Below are positions 1 to 5,927 of a stretch of DNA of 6,230 bases, piece after piece. Position 1 is the first letter of the stretch. Every line of letters starts with the position of its first letter. Source of the DNA: Actinomycetes bacterium (GTDB lineage: Bacteria; Actinomycetota; Acidimicrobiia; Acidimicrobiales; RAAP-2); the NCBI GenBank assembly GCA_021849435.1, contig JAJZSX010000150.1, positions 1 to 6,230 of the forward strand. Reading direction: 5' to 3'. Position numbers and translations under genes: made by a program. Under the pieces are notes generated by a model, which worked only from the letters and a program-made list of their open reading frames with translations, searched no databases and was not told the DNA's origin.

Positions 1-78
1 CTTCGGCCGAACTCTGGTGTCGGAGGCGGGACTCCGAGTCGGTCCAGTGGGAAGGTTCCCACCGTGACGAGTTGTCAT
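1..78 (-). CDS. 5' end of an unidentified minus-strand gene, running off the left edge
   Basis: An ATG at 78 (reading left) opens a frame of 26 codons that is still open at base 1. It begins MTTRHGGNLPTGPTRS and continues rich in Arg, Pro, Ser and Thr, like a disordered N-terminus. The start is favoured because an AAAGGA box (plus-strand 85-90) sits 6 bases upstream of the ATG, a strong ribosome binding site. The visible part has no domain or motif I can name, so I assign no function. The gene diverges from the GGDEF-EAL gene at 482, leaving about 400 bp between the two starts. An exact 16-bp palindrome lies inside codons 6-11. The open frame is short enough to arise by chance; the well-spaced binding site is the main support. 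Confidence 0.45.
   Translation of the reverse strand, partial: MTTRHGGNLPTGPTRSPASDTRVRPK
47..62. repeat. Perfect inverted repeat GTGGGAA-GG-TTCCCAC
   Basis: Seven-base arms flank a 2-base centre, with no mismatch. The palindrome lies within the first codons of the minus-strand partial gene. It could be an operator for a dimeric regulator acting just downstream of that gene's start, but a 2-base loop is too tight for a good RNA hairpin. It may also be coincidental. Confidence 0.4.
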
Positions 79-109
79 GGTGGTTCCTTTCAATTTGTGT
101 GTTGTCGGG

Positions 110-115
110 ATCGTA
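110..115 (-). promoter_or_regulatory. Weak candidate -10 box (TACGAT) for the minus-strand gene
   Basis: Read leftward, TACGAT lies 31 bases upstream of the ATG at 78 and fits the TAnnnT pattern of many high-GC -10 boxes. The hexamer 17 bases further upstream (GGATCA) does not resemble a sigma-70 -35 box. It is only a positional candidate. Confidence 0.2.
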
Positions 116-284
116 GCGCGCCGCGCGCACTCTGATCCCATTCGGCGTCGATCGTCATGCACTTTCGACGCCGTCCAATAGCGCCTCAGCGTCCGATAGA
201 CCACGGCCAACAACACGACGGTCGCGCGAGATTCTCTGCGAAGACTCACGACCACGGCCACCGTCTTCGCTGAAGATGCTGATC

Positions 285-310
285 AACGTCTCCACGATTC
301 CAGAGACGTT
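285..310. repeat. Inverted repeat AACGTCTC / GAGACGTT with 10-base spacer
   Basis: The arms at 285-292 and 303-310 are exact reverse complements, separated by 10 bases. The centre-to-centre distance of 18 bp would suit a dimeric regulator, or the RNA could form an 8-bp stem. It lies about 170 bp upstream of the GGDEF-EAL start and about 210 bp upstream of the minus-strand start, so it could serve either gene. No T-tract follows on either strand that would make it a clear terminator. Its function is inferred only from position. Confidence 0.4.
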
Positions 311-461
311 TAACTCTCTCGAGGTGATTGCCCGCTCTAGGCCGAACGGGTTGGCGGCACCTTGGCGAAAGGACGCCACGGACCTTGAAGGAGTGAATCG
401 GTGCTGACGCCAAAAGAAGATTAGCATATCGAGGACCTAATCGACGGGGGTAATGGCTCCC

Positions 462-469
462 AGGAAGGG
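462..469 (+). promoter_or_regulatory. Ribosome binding site AGGAAGGG for the GTG start at 482
   Basis: This purine-rich box ends 12 bases before the GTG at 482, slightly far but usable. The frame is open upstream to a TAG at 422-424 with no better start codon. The next in-frame GTG (521) has no such box, so 482 is the preferred start. Confidence 0.55.
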
Positions 470-481
470 CGCTCACGGCAA

Positions 482-2752
482 GTGGCAGTCAGCGATCAAG
501 ATTCTTCAGTCCGAGTCAGCGTGAGCCAGTTAGCTTCCGGGGTCCCACTCGTTGCGATCTCCTTGGTAGTGGCACTGCTGGCCATCGCTCTCTTCAGCCC
601 ATCGTTGAATTGGGCGGGTCGATGGATCTTCGTAGCCGCGGTTCTACTCAGTACATTTCCTATCGTTGAACGTCTCCACCGAAGTGAGACCCTTCGATTG
701 GGCTGGGGCTTAGTGCTGATAGCCGAGTTGCTCACAGCGCTCGCGGGAGTCCTCTACGGAAAGTTGCCACAAGGATCAAATCCATTTGCACCGCCCGCTG
801 CGAACCTCGTCTTAGCGATCTTGATCAGCGTGACAGCGACGACAGGGGTGGTGATCATGGTGAGCCAGTGGTTTCACGCCATCGATCAGGTCCTCGTGAT
901 CGATGGCATCGCAGCGGGACTCGCCGTTGCGAGCCTCCTCGCCTGGCTAGTCCTGCACCGGATACTCAAGGTCGGAACCCGGGAGTTCCTCACGGCAAAT
1001 CACAACGAGAACATTGTGGTTGGTCTAGTGCTTTTCGTGATGATTGTCTTCATCACCGCAGCGCTGTCGTTGGTGGACGTTGTTCCAAACCTCCCCGTAC
1101 CGTTTCTGGCCGCGGGAGTGCTCGCCATTTCCATTGGCGAAGTGTTGGCCGTCCGCGCCGAAAGACGTGAACTGTCACAACTGTCACATTGGGGCGCGAT
1201 CATCGATTCTTGCTGGATCGGCGGATACCTATTGGCGGGGGTCGCGGCGAATCGTGATCGCGCCACATCTCTTGAACAAAGAGCAATCGGAGTGCGTACC
1301 GTTCAGGCTCGCCAAGCTCGGAAACTTGCCGGCGTCGGCGCGTTAGCGATCACTATCACAACATTGTCCTCCATCTTCAAGGATTCTGTGATAGTGGCCA
1401 GTTTGGCCCTCGCCTCGTTGACTGTTCTGATTGTCAGACTTCTCGTGTCGTTACGGGCCGAACGACATCACTCGGATCTCTTCGAAGTTCTGGCTCACAC
1501 GGACCCGCTGACGGGCCTCGCCAATCGACGAACTCTTGCGGAACAGATCATCGAGAACTCCACCGTCGATGGGGCCAGCGGAGGAGTCCTCCTCATCGAC
1601 CTCGACAACTTCAAGGAGGTGAATGACGCATTGGGCCACCGAGCCGGCGACCTCTTGCTTATCAGACTGTCCAGGCGGCTCAAGTCATTCCTCGGCGAGC
1701 GCCATCTCGCTCGCATCGGCGGTGATGAATTCGCGATCGAATGCGCCAACGGGACCGTCGAGGAACTGATGGAACTCGCTGAGCAACTCAATGGCCTCAT
1801 CAGAGAGCCCATCGTGATCGATGACCTCGCACTTAGCGTAAGTGCGAGCATTGGTGTCGCCTCGCGAACCGGCGATGACGACTCACCAGACGTCCTCATT
1901 CGCCGGGCCGACGTCGCGATGTATCGGGCGAAAGAGTTGAAGTCGGGCGCTCAGCATTACGAGTTCGAGCATGATCGGAATGACCCGAGTCGACTCGTGT
2001 TGTATGGCGAACTTAGCGAGTCAGTGAAGAACAAGACGATTGAGGTCTACTTCCAACCCCTCCTCGACATCGCCGACGGTCGCGTCCGGGGATGTGAGGC
2101 GCTTGCCCGCTGGATCTCACCGAGTCTCGGACCAGTTCCTCCGGACCGGTTCATCCCGATGATCGAACTCCAAGGATTAATCGCGCCGTTTACTGCACAC
2201 GTGCTTGATGAGGCCGTTCGCCATACGAGAAGTCTGGACGGGCTCGGGCACGAGCGCGGCGTCAGTGTCAACGTGTCAGAGCGAGACTTCCTCAACACGG
2301 ACTTTGCGAACATAGTGACAGAAATCCTCCACGCTCACAGCTTTCGCCCCGAAAGGCTCACGATCGAAATCACCGAAAACGTCATCGCGAACGACGACAC
2401 GGCAACCATTCGATGTCTACACCGCATGCGTGACTTAGGAGTACGTCTGTCAATCGATGACTTCGGAACCGGCTACTCAACCCTTTCAAAACTGATGGAC
2501 TATCCGGTGGACGAACTCAAGATCGATCAGATCTTTGTGTCAAACGCCCTCACCAGTTCCAACGCGTCCGCCATTGTCAGAGCCAGCGTAGAGATAGCAC
2601 GTTCGATGGATCTTATTTTGGTCGCTGAGGGGATCGAAGATGAAGCCACATTCCAGTTCCTTGAAAAGCTGGGAGTCAACATCGCCCAGGGCTACTACTT
2701 CGCACGTCCCATGCCTGCTCAGGAGTGTGCGGCCTTCTTACGGGACTACTAG
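482..2752 (+). CDS. Membrane-bound GGDEF-EAL protein (predicted diguanylate cyclase / c-di-GMP phosphodiesterase)
   Basis: This is a complete 756-residue protein with a GTG start and TAG stop. Hydrophobic stretches at about 21-38, 47-63, 73-93, 106-128, 138-158, 178-198, 205-225, 237-255, 282-299 and 302-322 suggest ten membrane segments forming an N-terminal sensor of no class I can name. The cytoplasmic GGDEF domain follows (about 331-495), with DPLTGLANRR at 341-350 and an exact GGDEF at 413-417. The product inhibition site RxxD is absent: residues 404-407 read LGER. The EAL domain (about 515-756) keeps the metal and catalytic residues: E539 (EAL), N597, E629 (EITE), D659-D660 (DDFGTGYS), K680, E716 (AEG) and Q736 (QGY). 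By family knowledge the GGDEF half makes c-di-GMP from two GTP and the EAL half cleaves it to pGpG. Which activity dominates cannot be read from sequence. No partner gene lies next to it, so it appears monocistronic. Confidence 0.95.
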   Translation: MAVSDQDSSVRVSVSQLASGVPLVAISLVVALLAIALFSPSLNWAGRWIFVAAVLLSTFPIVERLHRSETLRLGWGLVLIAELLTALAGVLYGKLPQGSNPFAPPAANLVLAILISVTATTGVVIMVSQWFHAIDQVLVIDGIAAGLAVASLLAWLVLHRILKVGTREFLTANHNENIVVGLVLFVMIVFITAALSLVDVVPNLPVPFLAAGVLAISIGEVLAVRAERRELSQLSHWGAIIDSCWIGGYLLAGVAANRDRATSLEQRAIGVRTVQARQARKLAGVGALAITITTLSSIFKDSVIVASLALASLTVLIVRLLVSLRAERHHSDLFEVLAHTDPLTGLANRRTLAEQIIENSTVDGASGGVLLIDLDNFKEVNDALGHRAGDLLLIRLSRRLKSFLGERHLARIGGDEFAIECANGTVEELMELAEQLNGLIREPIVIDDLALSVSASIGVASRTGDDDSPDVLIRRADVAMYRAKELKSGAQHYEFEHDRNDPSRLVLYGELSESVKNKTIEVYFQPLLDIADGRVRGCEALARWISPSLGPVPPDRFIPMIELQGLIAPFTAHVLDEAVRHTRSLDGLGHERGVSVNVSERDFLNTDFANIVTEILHAHSFRPERLTIEITENVIANDDTATIRCLHRMRDLGVRLSIDDFGTGYSTLSKLMDYPVDELKIDQIFVSNALTSSNASAIVRASVEIARSMDLILVAEGIEDEATFQFLEKLGVNIAQGYYFARPMPAQECAAFLRDY

Positions 2753-3065
2753 CGTGACTGCCGTGTGATTTCGGTGTCAAGAAATCAGCGCAAACTGGGC
2801 CGGCCCGCCGGGTCCCGTAGGGCGAGCACGCGCCCGAGCTGACCCCGGCGTCAAGGTTTGCGCGGATGTCGTGGGCGTAGGTGGTCTCATCGTCCACGCG
2901 GTTGAGGCGTAGCCGCATCAGTTCGAGCATTAGGGCCGTGCGGGGTTGGTTTCGGTAGCAGAAGGCCCGGCGCGCGATGGCGGTGCGAACCTGAAGCAGC
3001 ACCACGTCGGCGGCACCTGCGGTCAGCAGCGGCGTGAGTGGCTCCGCCGCGATGACGAAGATCAT
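2676..3065 (-). pseudogene. Minus-strand coding-like remnant, probably cut by the IS21 left end
   Basis: Read leftward, a frame is open from 3170 to a stop at 2676-2678. The ATG at 3065 has GGGGAG 6 bases upstream. The convincing part is about 2840-3050: codons with GC-rich third positions giving a helical stretch with RNQPRTALMLELMRLRLN and then VDDETTYAHDIRANLDAG. I do not recognise the family. Below about 2800 the translation becomes irregular and it runs antisense into the last 77 bases of the GGDEF-EAL gene, so the original 3' end is probably lost as well. The apparent start and binding site lie in or beside the IS21 terminal repeats, so they were probably supplied by the insertion rather than original. 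The likeliest reading is an internal fragment of an older gene, possibly of another mobile element. A short intact hypothetical gene starting at 3065 is the alternative. Confidence 0.4.
2766..2787 (+). terminator. Candidate hairpin downstream of the GGDEF-EAL gene
   Basis: TGATTTC (2766-2772) pairs exactly with GAAATCA (2781-2787) across an 8-base loop, beginning 14 bases after the stop codon. The position suits a terminator, but the stem is short and AT-rich and no T-run follows. A second GC-rich stem (GGGCG 2820-2824 with CGCCC 2831-2835) lies just beyond. Confidence 0.3.
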
Positions 3066-3100
3066 GGAAACTCCCCATAGGCGATCATCGAAATTCCCCA
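3060..3100 (+). repeat. IS21 left-end terminal boxes, two copies of GATCATSGAAAYTCCCCA
   Basis: Copies at 3060-3077 and 3083-3100 match at 16 of 18 positions with a 23-bp period. IS21-family ends typically carry several short repeats of this kind, which bind the transposase. An inverted pair, CCCACCTC (3097-3104) and GAGGTGGG (3142-3149), overlaps the second copy. Confidence 0.65.
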
Positions 3101-3112
3101 CCTCCTGAGAGC

Positions 3113-3151
3113 AGCGGTGGGCCACTAGGTCCATCCGAAAAGAGGTGGGCC
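3113..3151 (+). repeat. Direct repeat AGMGGTGGGCC in the IS21 leader
   Basis: AGCGGTGGGCC at 3113-3123 and AGAGGTGGGCC at 3141-3151 differ by one base and are spaced 28 bp apart. They lie just inside the terminal boxes and may be further transposase binding sites or part of the istA control region. Confidence 0.45.
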
Positions 3152-3157
3152 CCTTCA

Positions 3158-3165
3158 AGATTGGT
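3158..3165. repeat. Left copy of the 8-bp target duplication (AGATTGGT) of the ISL3 element
   Basis: AGATTGGT directly abuts the left inverted repeat of the ISL3 element and is identical to 4592-4599. Eight base pairs is the usual ISL3-family target duplication, so this marks the insertion point. Confidence 0.88.
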
Positions 3166-3191
3166 GGCACTTCGGAAATGCGCGGGGTGTG
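3166..3191 (+). repeat. Left terminal inverted repeat of the ISL3 element
   Basis: It starts GGCACTTCGGAAAT and ends GGGGTGTG. Compared with the reverse complement of the right end (starting GGCTCATCGGAAAT), 21 of 26 positions match; the mismatches are at positions 4, 6, 15, 16 and 18. Confidence 0.88.
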
Positions 3192-3209
3192 CCACTGACG
3201 GCAAGGTTG

Positions 3210-3231
3210 TGACGAAGGGCTGACGAAAGGC
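3210..3231 (+). repeat. Tandem 11-bp repeat TGACGAARGGC inside the ISL3 left end
   Basis: TGACGAAGGGC (3210-3220) is followed immediately by TGACGAAAGGC (3221-3231). A looser relative, TGACGGCAAGG, lies at 3195-3205. They sit between the left inverted repeat and the transposase start, where subterminal transposase binding or autoregulation would be expected. The role is inferred. Confidence 0.5.
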
Positions 3232-3285
3232 GGGGGCTCTGCAAATCTGTTGGTAGTTCAAGACCCACAGATCGGAAGAACCCCC

Positions 3286-4578
3286 GTGGCAACAGACCCT
3301 ACCCGCATGTGCGAACTCCTCGTCGACCTGCTCGACGTGGACATCAAGGACGTCGTGGGCGAGCACCGCGGTCCGCTCACGATCCACTTCGAGCGTCGAC
3401 GCGACGTCGTGGGCTGTCCCGAGTGCGGGGTGCTCGCCCGGGTGAAGGACCGTCGCGCGGTCAGCCTGGTTGACCTGCCCACGAACGGACGACCCACCAG
3501 GATCGTCTGGCACAAGCGCCGGTTCTTCTGTCCCGACTCCGATTGCCCGAAAGGCTCATGGAGCGAGGTCGATGACCGCATTGCCTTTCCCCGACACCTC
3601 GTCACCGATCGGGCCGGACGCTGGCTCACCCGCCAGATCGGCAAGAACGGACGCAGCGTTCAAGAGATCGCCGACGAACTCGGTTGTGATTGGCACACCG
3701 TGAACGACGCTCTCCTGCGCTACGGCGAGGCCCTCGTCGACGACGATGACCGCTTCGGCCTCGTCGAGGCGCTGGGTCTCGACGAGACGCTCTTCGTGCG
3801 CGACGGCCAATACCGTCGCCCGCGCTTTTGCACCTCCCTCGTGGACGTCGCCACCGGCCAACTGCTCGACGTCGTTCCTGGTCGCGACAGCCACGAGCCA
3901 ATCTCCTGGTTGCAGCGGCGCGACTGTCACTGGCGCTTCTCCGTCGCCTACGCCACCCTCGACCTCTCCGGCCCCTATCGCAAGGTCTTTGACACGACCC
4001 TGCCCTGGGCCCACCAGATCGCCGACCCGTTCCATCTGGTGAAGCTCGCCAACCAAAAGGTCGACGAGTGCCGTCGTCGCATTCAGAACGAGGTCTTCGG
4101 ACACCGCGGCCACAAGAGCGACCCTCTCTATCGGGCTCGGCGATTGCTCACCATGGCGAGCGAACGACTCAGCGAGAACGGTCGTGAGAAGTTGCTCGGA
4201 CTCCTCACTGCCGGGGACCGAAGACACCAGGTCGCCGCCTGCTACAACGCCAAGGAGGCGGTCCGCGAGCTCTACGGCGTCCCCGACTACGAGCTCGCCC
4301 AGCAGTGGATCGATGAACTGATTCGCGACATGAACGATCCTTCCTGGCCCGTTGAGGTTCGCTCACTGGGGCGAACCCTCAAGCGTTGGCGCGACCACAT
4401 CATCGCGTGGCACCGCGCCCACTTCACCAACGGTCCCACCGAGGCGGCGAACAACTTGATCAAGCGCGTGAAGCGTGTCGCCTTTGGCTTTCGACGCTTC
4501 CGCAACTACCGGATTCGCGCGCTGCTCTATGCCGGCAAGCCCAACTGGGATCTACTGGCGACCCTCACACCCCACTGA
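3286..4578 (+). CDS. ISL3-family transposase
   Basis: This is a complete 430-residue transposase that cuts and joins the ends of its own element. Numbering from the GTG at 3286, an N-terminal zinc-binding motif is visible (C44-P-E-C47 and C82-PDSD-C87), followed by a helix-turn-helix region (about 125-145, around EIADELGCDWHTV). The DDE catalytic triad is D166 (in GLDET), D247 (in ADPFHLVKLAN) and E386 (in TNGPTEAANN), with the family's typical ending RFRNYRIRALLYA. The GTG at 3286 is chosen because GGAAGA (3274-3279) lies 6 bases upstream; the frame extends to a TTG at 3250 with less support, and an ATG at 3307 is an internal alternative. The TGA stop falls inside the right inverted repeat. 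No frameshift or missing catalytic residue is seen, so the protein is probably functional. Confidence 0.95.
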   Translation: MATDPTRMCELLVDLLDVDIKDVVGEHRGPLTIHFERRRDVVGCPECGVLARVKDRRAVSLVDLPTNGRPTRIVWHKRRFFCPDSDCPKGSWSEVDDRIAFPRHLVTDRAGRWLTRQIGKNGRSVQEIADELGCDWHTVNDALLRYGEALVDDDDRFGLVEALGLDETLFVRDGQYRRPRFCTSLVDVATGQLLDVVPGRDSHEPISWLQRRDCHWRFSVAYATLDLSGPYRKVFDTTLPWAHQIADPFHLVKLANQKVDECRRRIQNEVFGHRGHKSDPLYRARRLLTMASERLSENGREKLLGLLTAGDRRHQVAACYNAKEAVRELYGVPDYELAQQWIDELIRDMNDPSWPVEVRSLGRTLKRWRDHIIAWHRAHFTNGPTEAANNLIKRVKRVAFGFRRFRNYRIRALLYAGKPNWDLLATLTPH

Positions 4579-4591
4579 TTTCCGATGAGCC
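4566..4591 (-). repeat. Right terminal inverted repeat of the ISL3 element
   Basis: This is the reverse-complement partner of 3166-3191 (21 of 26 matches). It contains the transposase stop codon (4576-4578), so the gene reaches into the element's end. Confidence 0.88.
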
Positions 4592-4599
4592 AGATTGGT
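4592..4599. repeat. Right copy of the 8-bp target duplication (AGATTGGT)
   Basis: It is identical to 3158-3165 and directly follows the right inverted repeat. The IS21 leader resumes at 4600. Confidence 0.88.
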
Positions 4600-4634
4600 G
4601 GTGCTAAGCCAACCATCCGAAGGGACCCTCCTCC

Positions 4635-5927
4635 ATGCTCACACAAGGAGAAGACGTGGAAGTTCACGCACTGAAAGAACGGGGGTGGTCGATCACGGCC
4701 ATCGCCACCCACACGGGCTGCGATCGCAAGACGATCAGGGCTTACCTCAAGGGAGAACGAACGCCCGGCGTTCGGGTGCGCACGGCACCCGATCCGTTGG
4801 AACCCTTCGTCCCCTACCTCACGCAGCGCTTCAGCGACGACCCCCACGTCTGGGCGAGCGCCCTCTACGACGAGGTGACGCGCCTGGGATATCCCCTCAG
4901 CTACCCGAGTTTTGCGCGCCAGGTGCGCCTGGCGAAGCTGCGCCCGCACTGCGAGGCGTGTGCCGGCGTTGCGGGCCGCGACACGGTTGAGATCGCCCAC
5001 CCACCGGGCGAGGAGATCCAGTGGGACTGGTTCGAGCGTCGGCGCACGCCCTGGGGGGCCACGCTCTACGTGCTGCTCGGCACCCTCGCGCACTCGAGCC
5101 GGGTGCGTGGGGTGATCTGTGAGTCCATGGACCAGGCCCATCTCATCGACGCCATGGACCGTGTACTGCGCAAGCTCGGCGGCACCACGCGCGACTGGCG
5201 CGTGGACCGCCTGGCGACGGTGATCACCCCGGGCACGCGTGACGTCCAGCCCTCCTTCGTCCCCGTCGCCAAGCACTACGGGGCCGTCGTCGAGCCCTGT
5301 CCACCGCGACGGGGTAATCGCAAGGGGGTGGTCGAGTCCTCGGTTCGATTCGTCAGCGGACGCTGGTGGCGCACGATGAACGAGACCGACCAGACAAGCG
5401 CGCAGCGCTCCCTCGACCGGTTCTGTGAGAGCGTGGGCGACGCGCGGGTGCGCCGCGTCGCGGGGGTGCGCACCACAGTGGGCGAACTGGCGAACGCCGA
5501 GGTCTTGAGGGCCCTGCCCGCCCCCTACCCCGCGACGATTGTCGTCGAGCGCGTCGTCACGGCCAACGCCACCCTCCACGATCGGGGCAATCGCTACAGC
5601 GTGCCCCCGGGCCTCGCGGGAACGACGCTGCAGGTCCACCAGCGACTGGGCACCAGCACTCTCGAGGTCCGCTCGGCGAGTGGCTCACTGCTCTGTGCGC
5701 ACCACCTCGCCCACGACGGGGCGGGGATGGTGGTGCGCGACCCCGCGCACGCGGCCGCGCTCGAACTGGCGGTGCTGAGCCAGTTCACCACGAAACGGCC
5801 CTGTGACAAGAAGGCCCACGTGGGGATCAGTGACGCGGCGTTGAGCCACGCGGCGCGACTACTGGGCGACTCCGGGCGAGACGTCCGCGTCGATCTGGAG
5901 GACTACGCGCGACTGGTGGCCTCGTGA
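4635..5927 (+). CDS. istA: IS21-family transposase IstA
   Basis: This is a complete 430-residue DDE transposase that works with the ATPase IstB to move IS21-type elements. The N-terminus has a helix-turn-helix (about 15-38, ERGWSITAIA to KTIRAYL). The catalytic core has D131 (QWDWF), D191 (WRVDRLAT) and E234 (GNRKGVVESS), followed by a C-terminal beta-rich domain (about 310-370, around RGNRYSVPPGLAG). The ATG at 4635 gives the MLTQGEDVEVHAL start I expect for this subgroup, although its upstream purines (AAGGGA, 4620-4625) are modest. A GTG at 4656 with AAGGAG 5 bases before it is a real alternative that shortens the protein by 7 residues. The gene's native leader has been split by the ISL3 element, whose transposase ends only 56 bp upstream. 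The stop overlaps the istB start. Confidence 0.95.
   Translation: MLTQGEDVEVHALKERGWSITAIATHTGCDRKTIRAYLKGERTPGVRVRTAPDPLEPFVPYLTQRFSDDPHVWASALYDEVTRLGYPLSYPSFARQVRLAKLRPHCEACAGVAGRDTVEIAHPPGEEIQWDWFERRRTPWGATLYVLLGTLAHSSRVRGVICESMDQAHLIDAMDRVLRKLGGTTRDWRVDRLATVITPGTRDVQPSFVPVAKHYGAVVEPCPPRRGNRKGVVESSVRFVSGRWWRTMNETDQTSAQRSLDRFCESVGDARVRRVAGVRTTVGELANAEVLRALPAPYPATIVVERVVTANATLHDRGNRYSVPPGLAGTTLQVHQRLGTSTLEVRSASGSLLCAHHLAHDGAGMVVRDPAHAAALELAVLSQFTTKRPCDKKAHVGISDAALSHAARLLGDSGRDVRVDLEDYARLVAS

Larger units (their letters stand above)
79..481. other. Intergenic leader region, no confident gene
   Basis: This stretch lies between two diverging starts (78 minus, 482 plus). A 90-codon minus-strand frame at 155-427 is open, but it lacks a good ribosome binding site, overlaps another minus-strand frame and resembles nothing I recognise; it may be chance or the remnant of a lost gene. 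The stretch contains an 8-bp inverted repeat (285-310) and a small open frame at 453-524 that overlaps the start of the next gene. The A-rich run at 411-430, including TTAGCATAT, is the most promoter-like part for the plus-strand gene, but I find no -35/-10 pair with correct spacing. No tRNA or other structured RNA was recognised. Confidence 0.6.
3166..4591 (+). mobile_element. Complete ISL3-family insertion sequence, 1426 bp
   Basis: The element is defined by 26-bp imperfect terminal inverted repeats (3166-3191 and 4566-4591), a single transposase gene and identical 8-bp flanks. Its length, gene layout and 8-bp duplication all fit the ISL3 family. It sits in the leader of the IS21 element in the same orientation, 35 bp before istA once the duplication is counted. 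The intact frame and perfect target duplication suggest a recent insertion that could still be active. Confidence 0.9.

Noticed and set aside
155..427. Minus-strand 90-codon open frame in the leader
   Set aside because: There is no good ribosome binding site and no recognisable motif, and another minus-strand frame overlaps it. It is noted in the intergenic entry but not called a gene.
2797..2835. GC-rich stems (GGGCCGGCCC, GGGCG/CGCCC) as a strong terminator
   Set aside because: The stems are short, with no T-run after them, and lie in GC-rich DNA where such pairings are common.
3060..3100. Two repeated boxes as a CRISPR remnant
   Set aside because: There are only two 18-bp copies with a 5-bp gap, no spacer-sized intervals and no cas genes. 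An insertion-sequence end explains them better.
3085..3170. N-terminal extension of the minus-strand remnant (MPPILKGPTSFRMD...)
   Set aside because: These codons fall in the inferred IS21 terminal repeats and touch the ISL3 target duplication, so the open frame there is probably accidental.
3235..3250. GGCTCTGCAAATCTG as the left end of the ISL3 element
   Set aside because: It partly resembles the right inverted repeat, but alignment needs gaps and the bases outside it (AAGGCGGG) do not match those after 4591. The end at 3166 gives 21/26 ungapped matches and a perfect 8-bp duplication.
3556..4227. Minus-strand 223-codon open frame
   Set aside because: It is a shadow of the ISL3 transposase, with composition set by the complement of its codons and no start signal.
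4527..5639. Minus-strand 370-codon open frame
   Set aside because: It lies opposite istA, whose DDE residues and family signatures are clear. The antisense translation is low-complexity and typical of GC-rich shadow frames.
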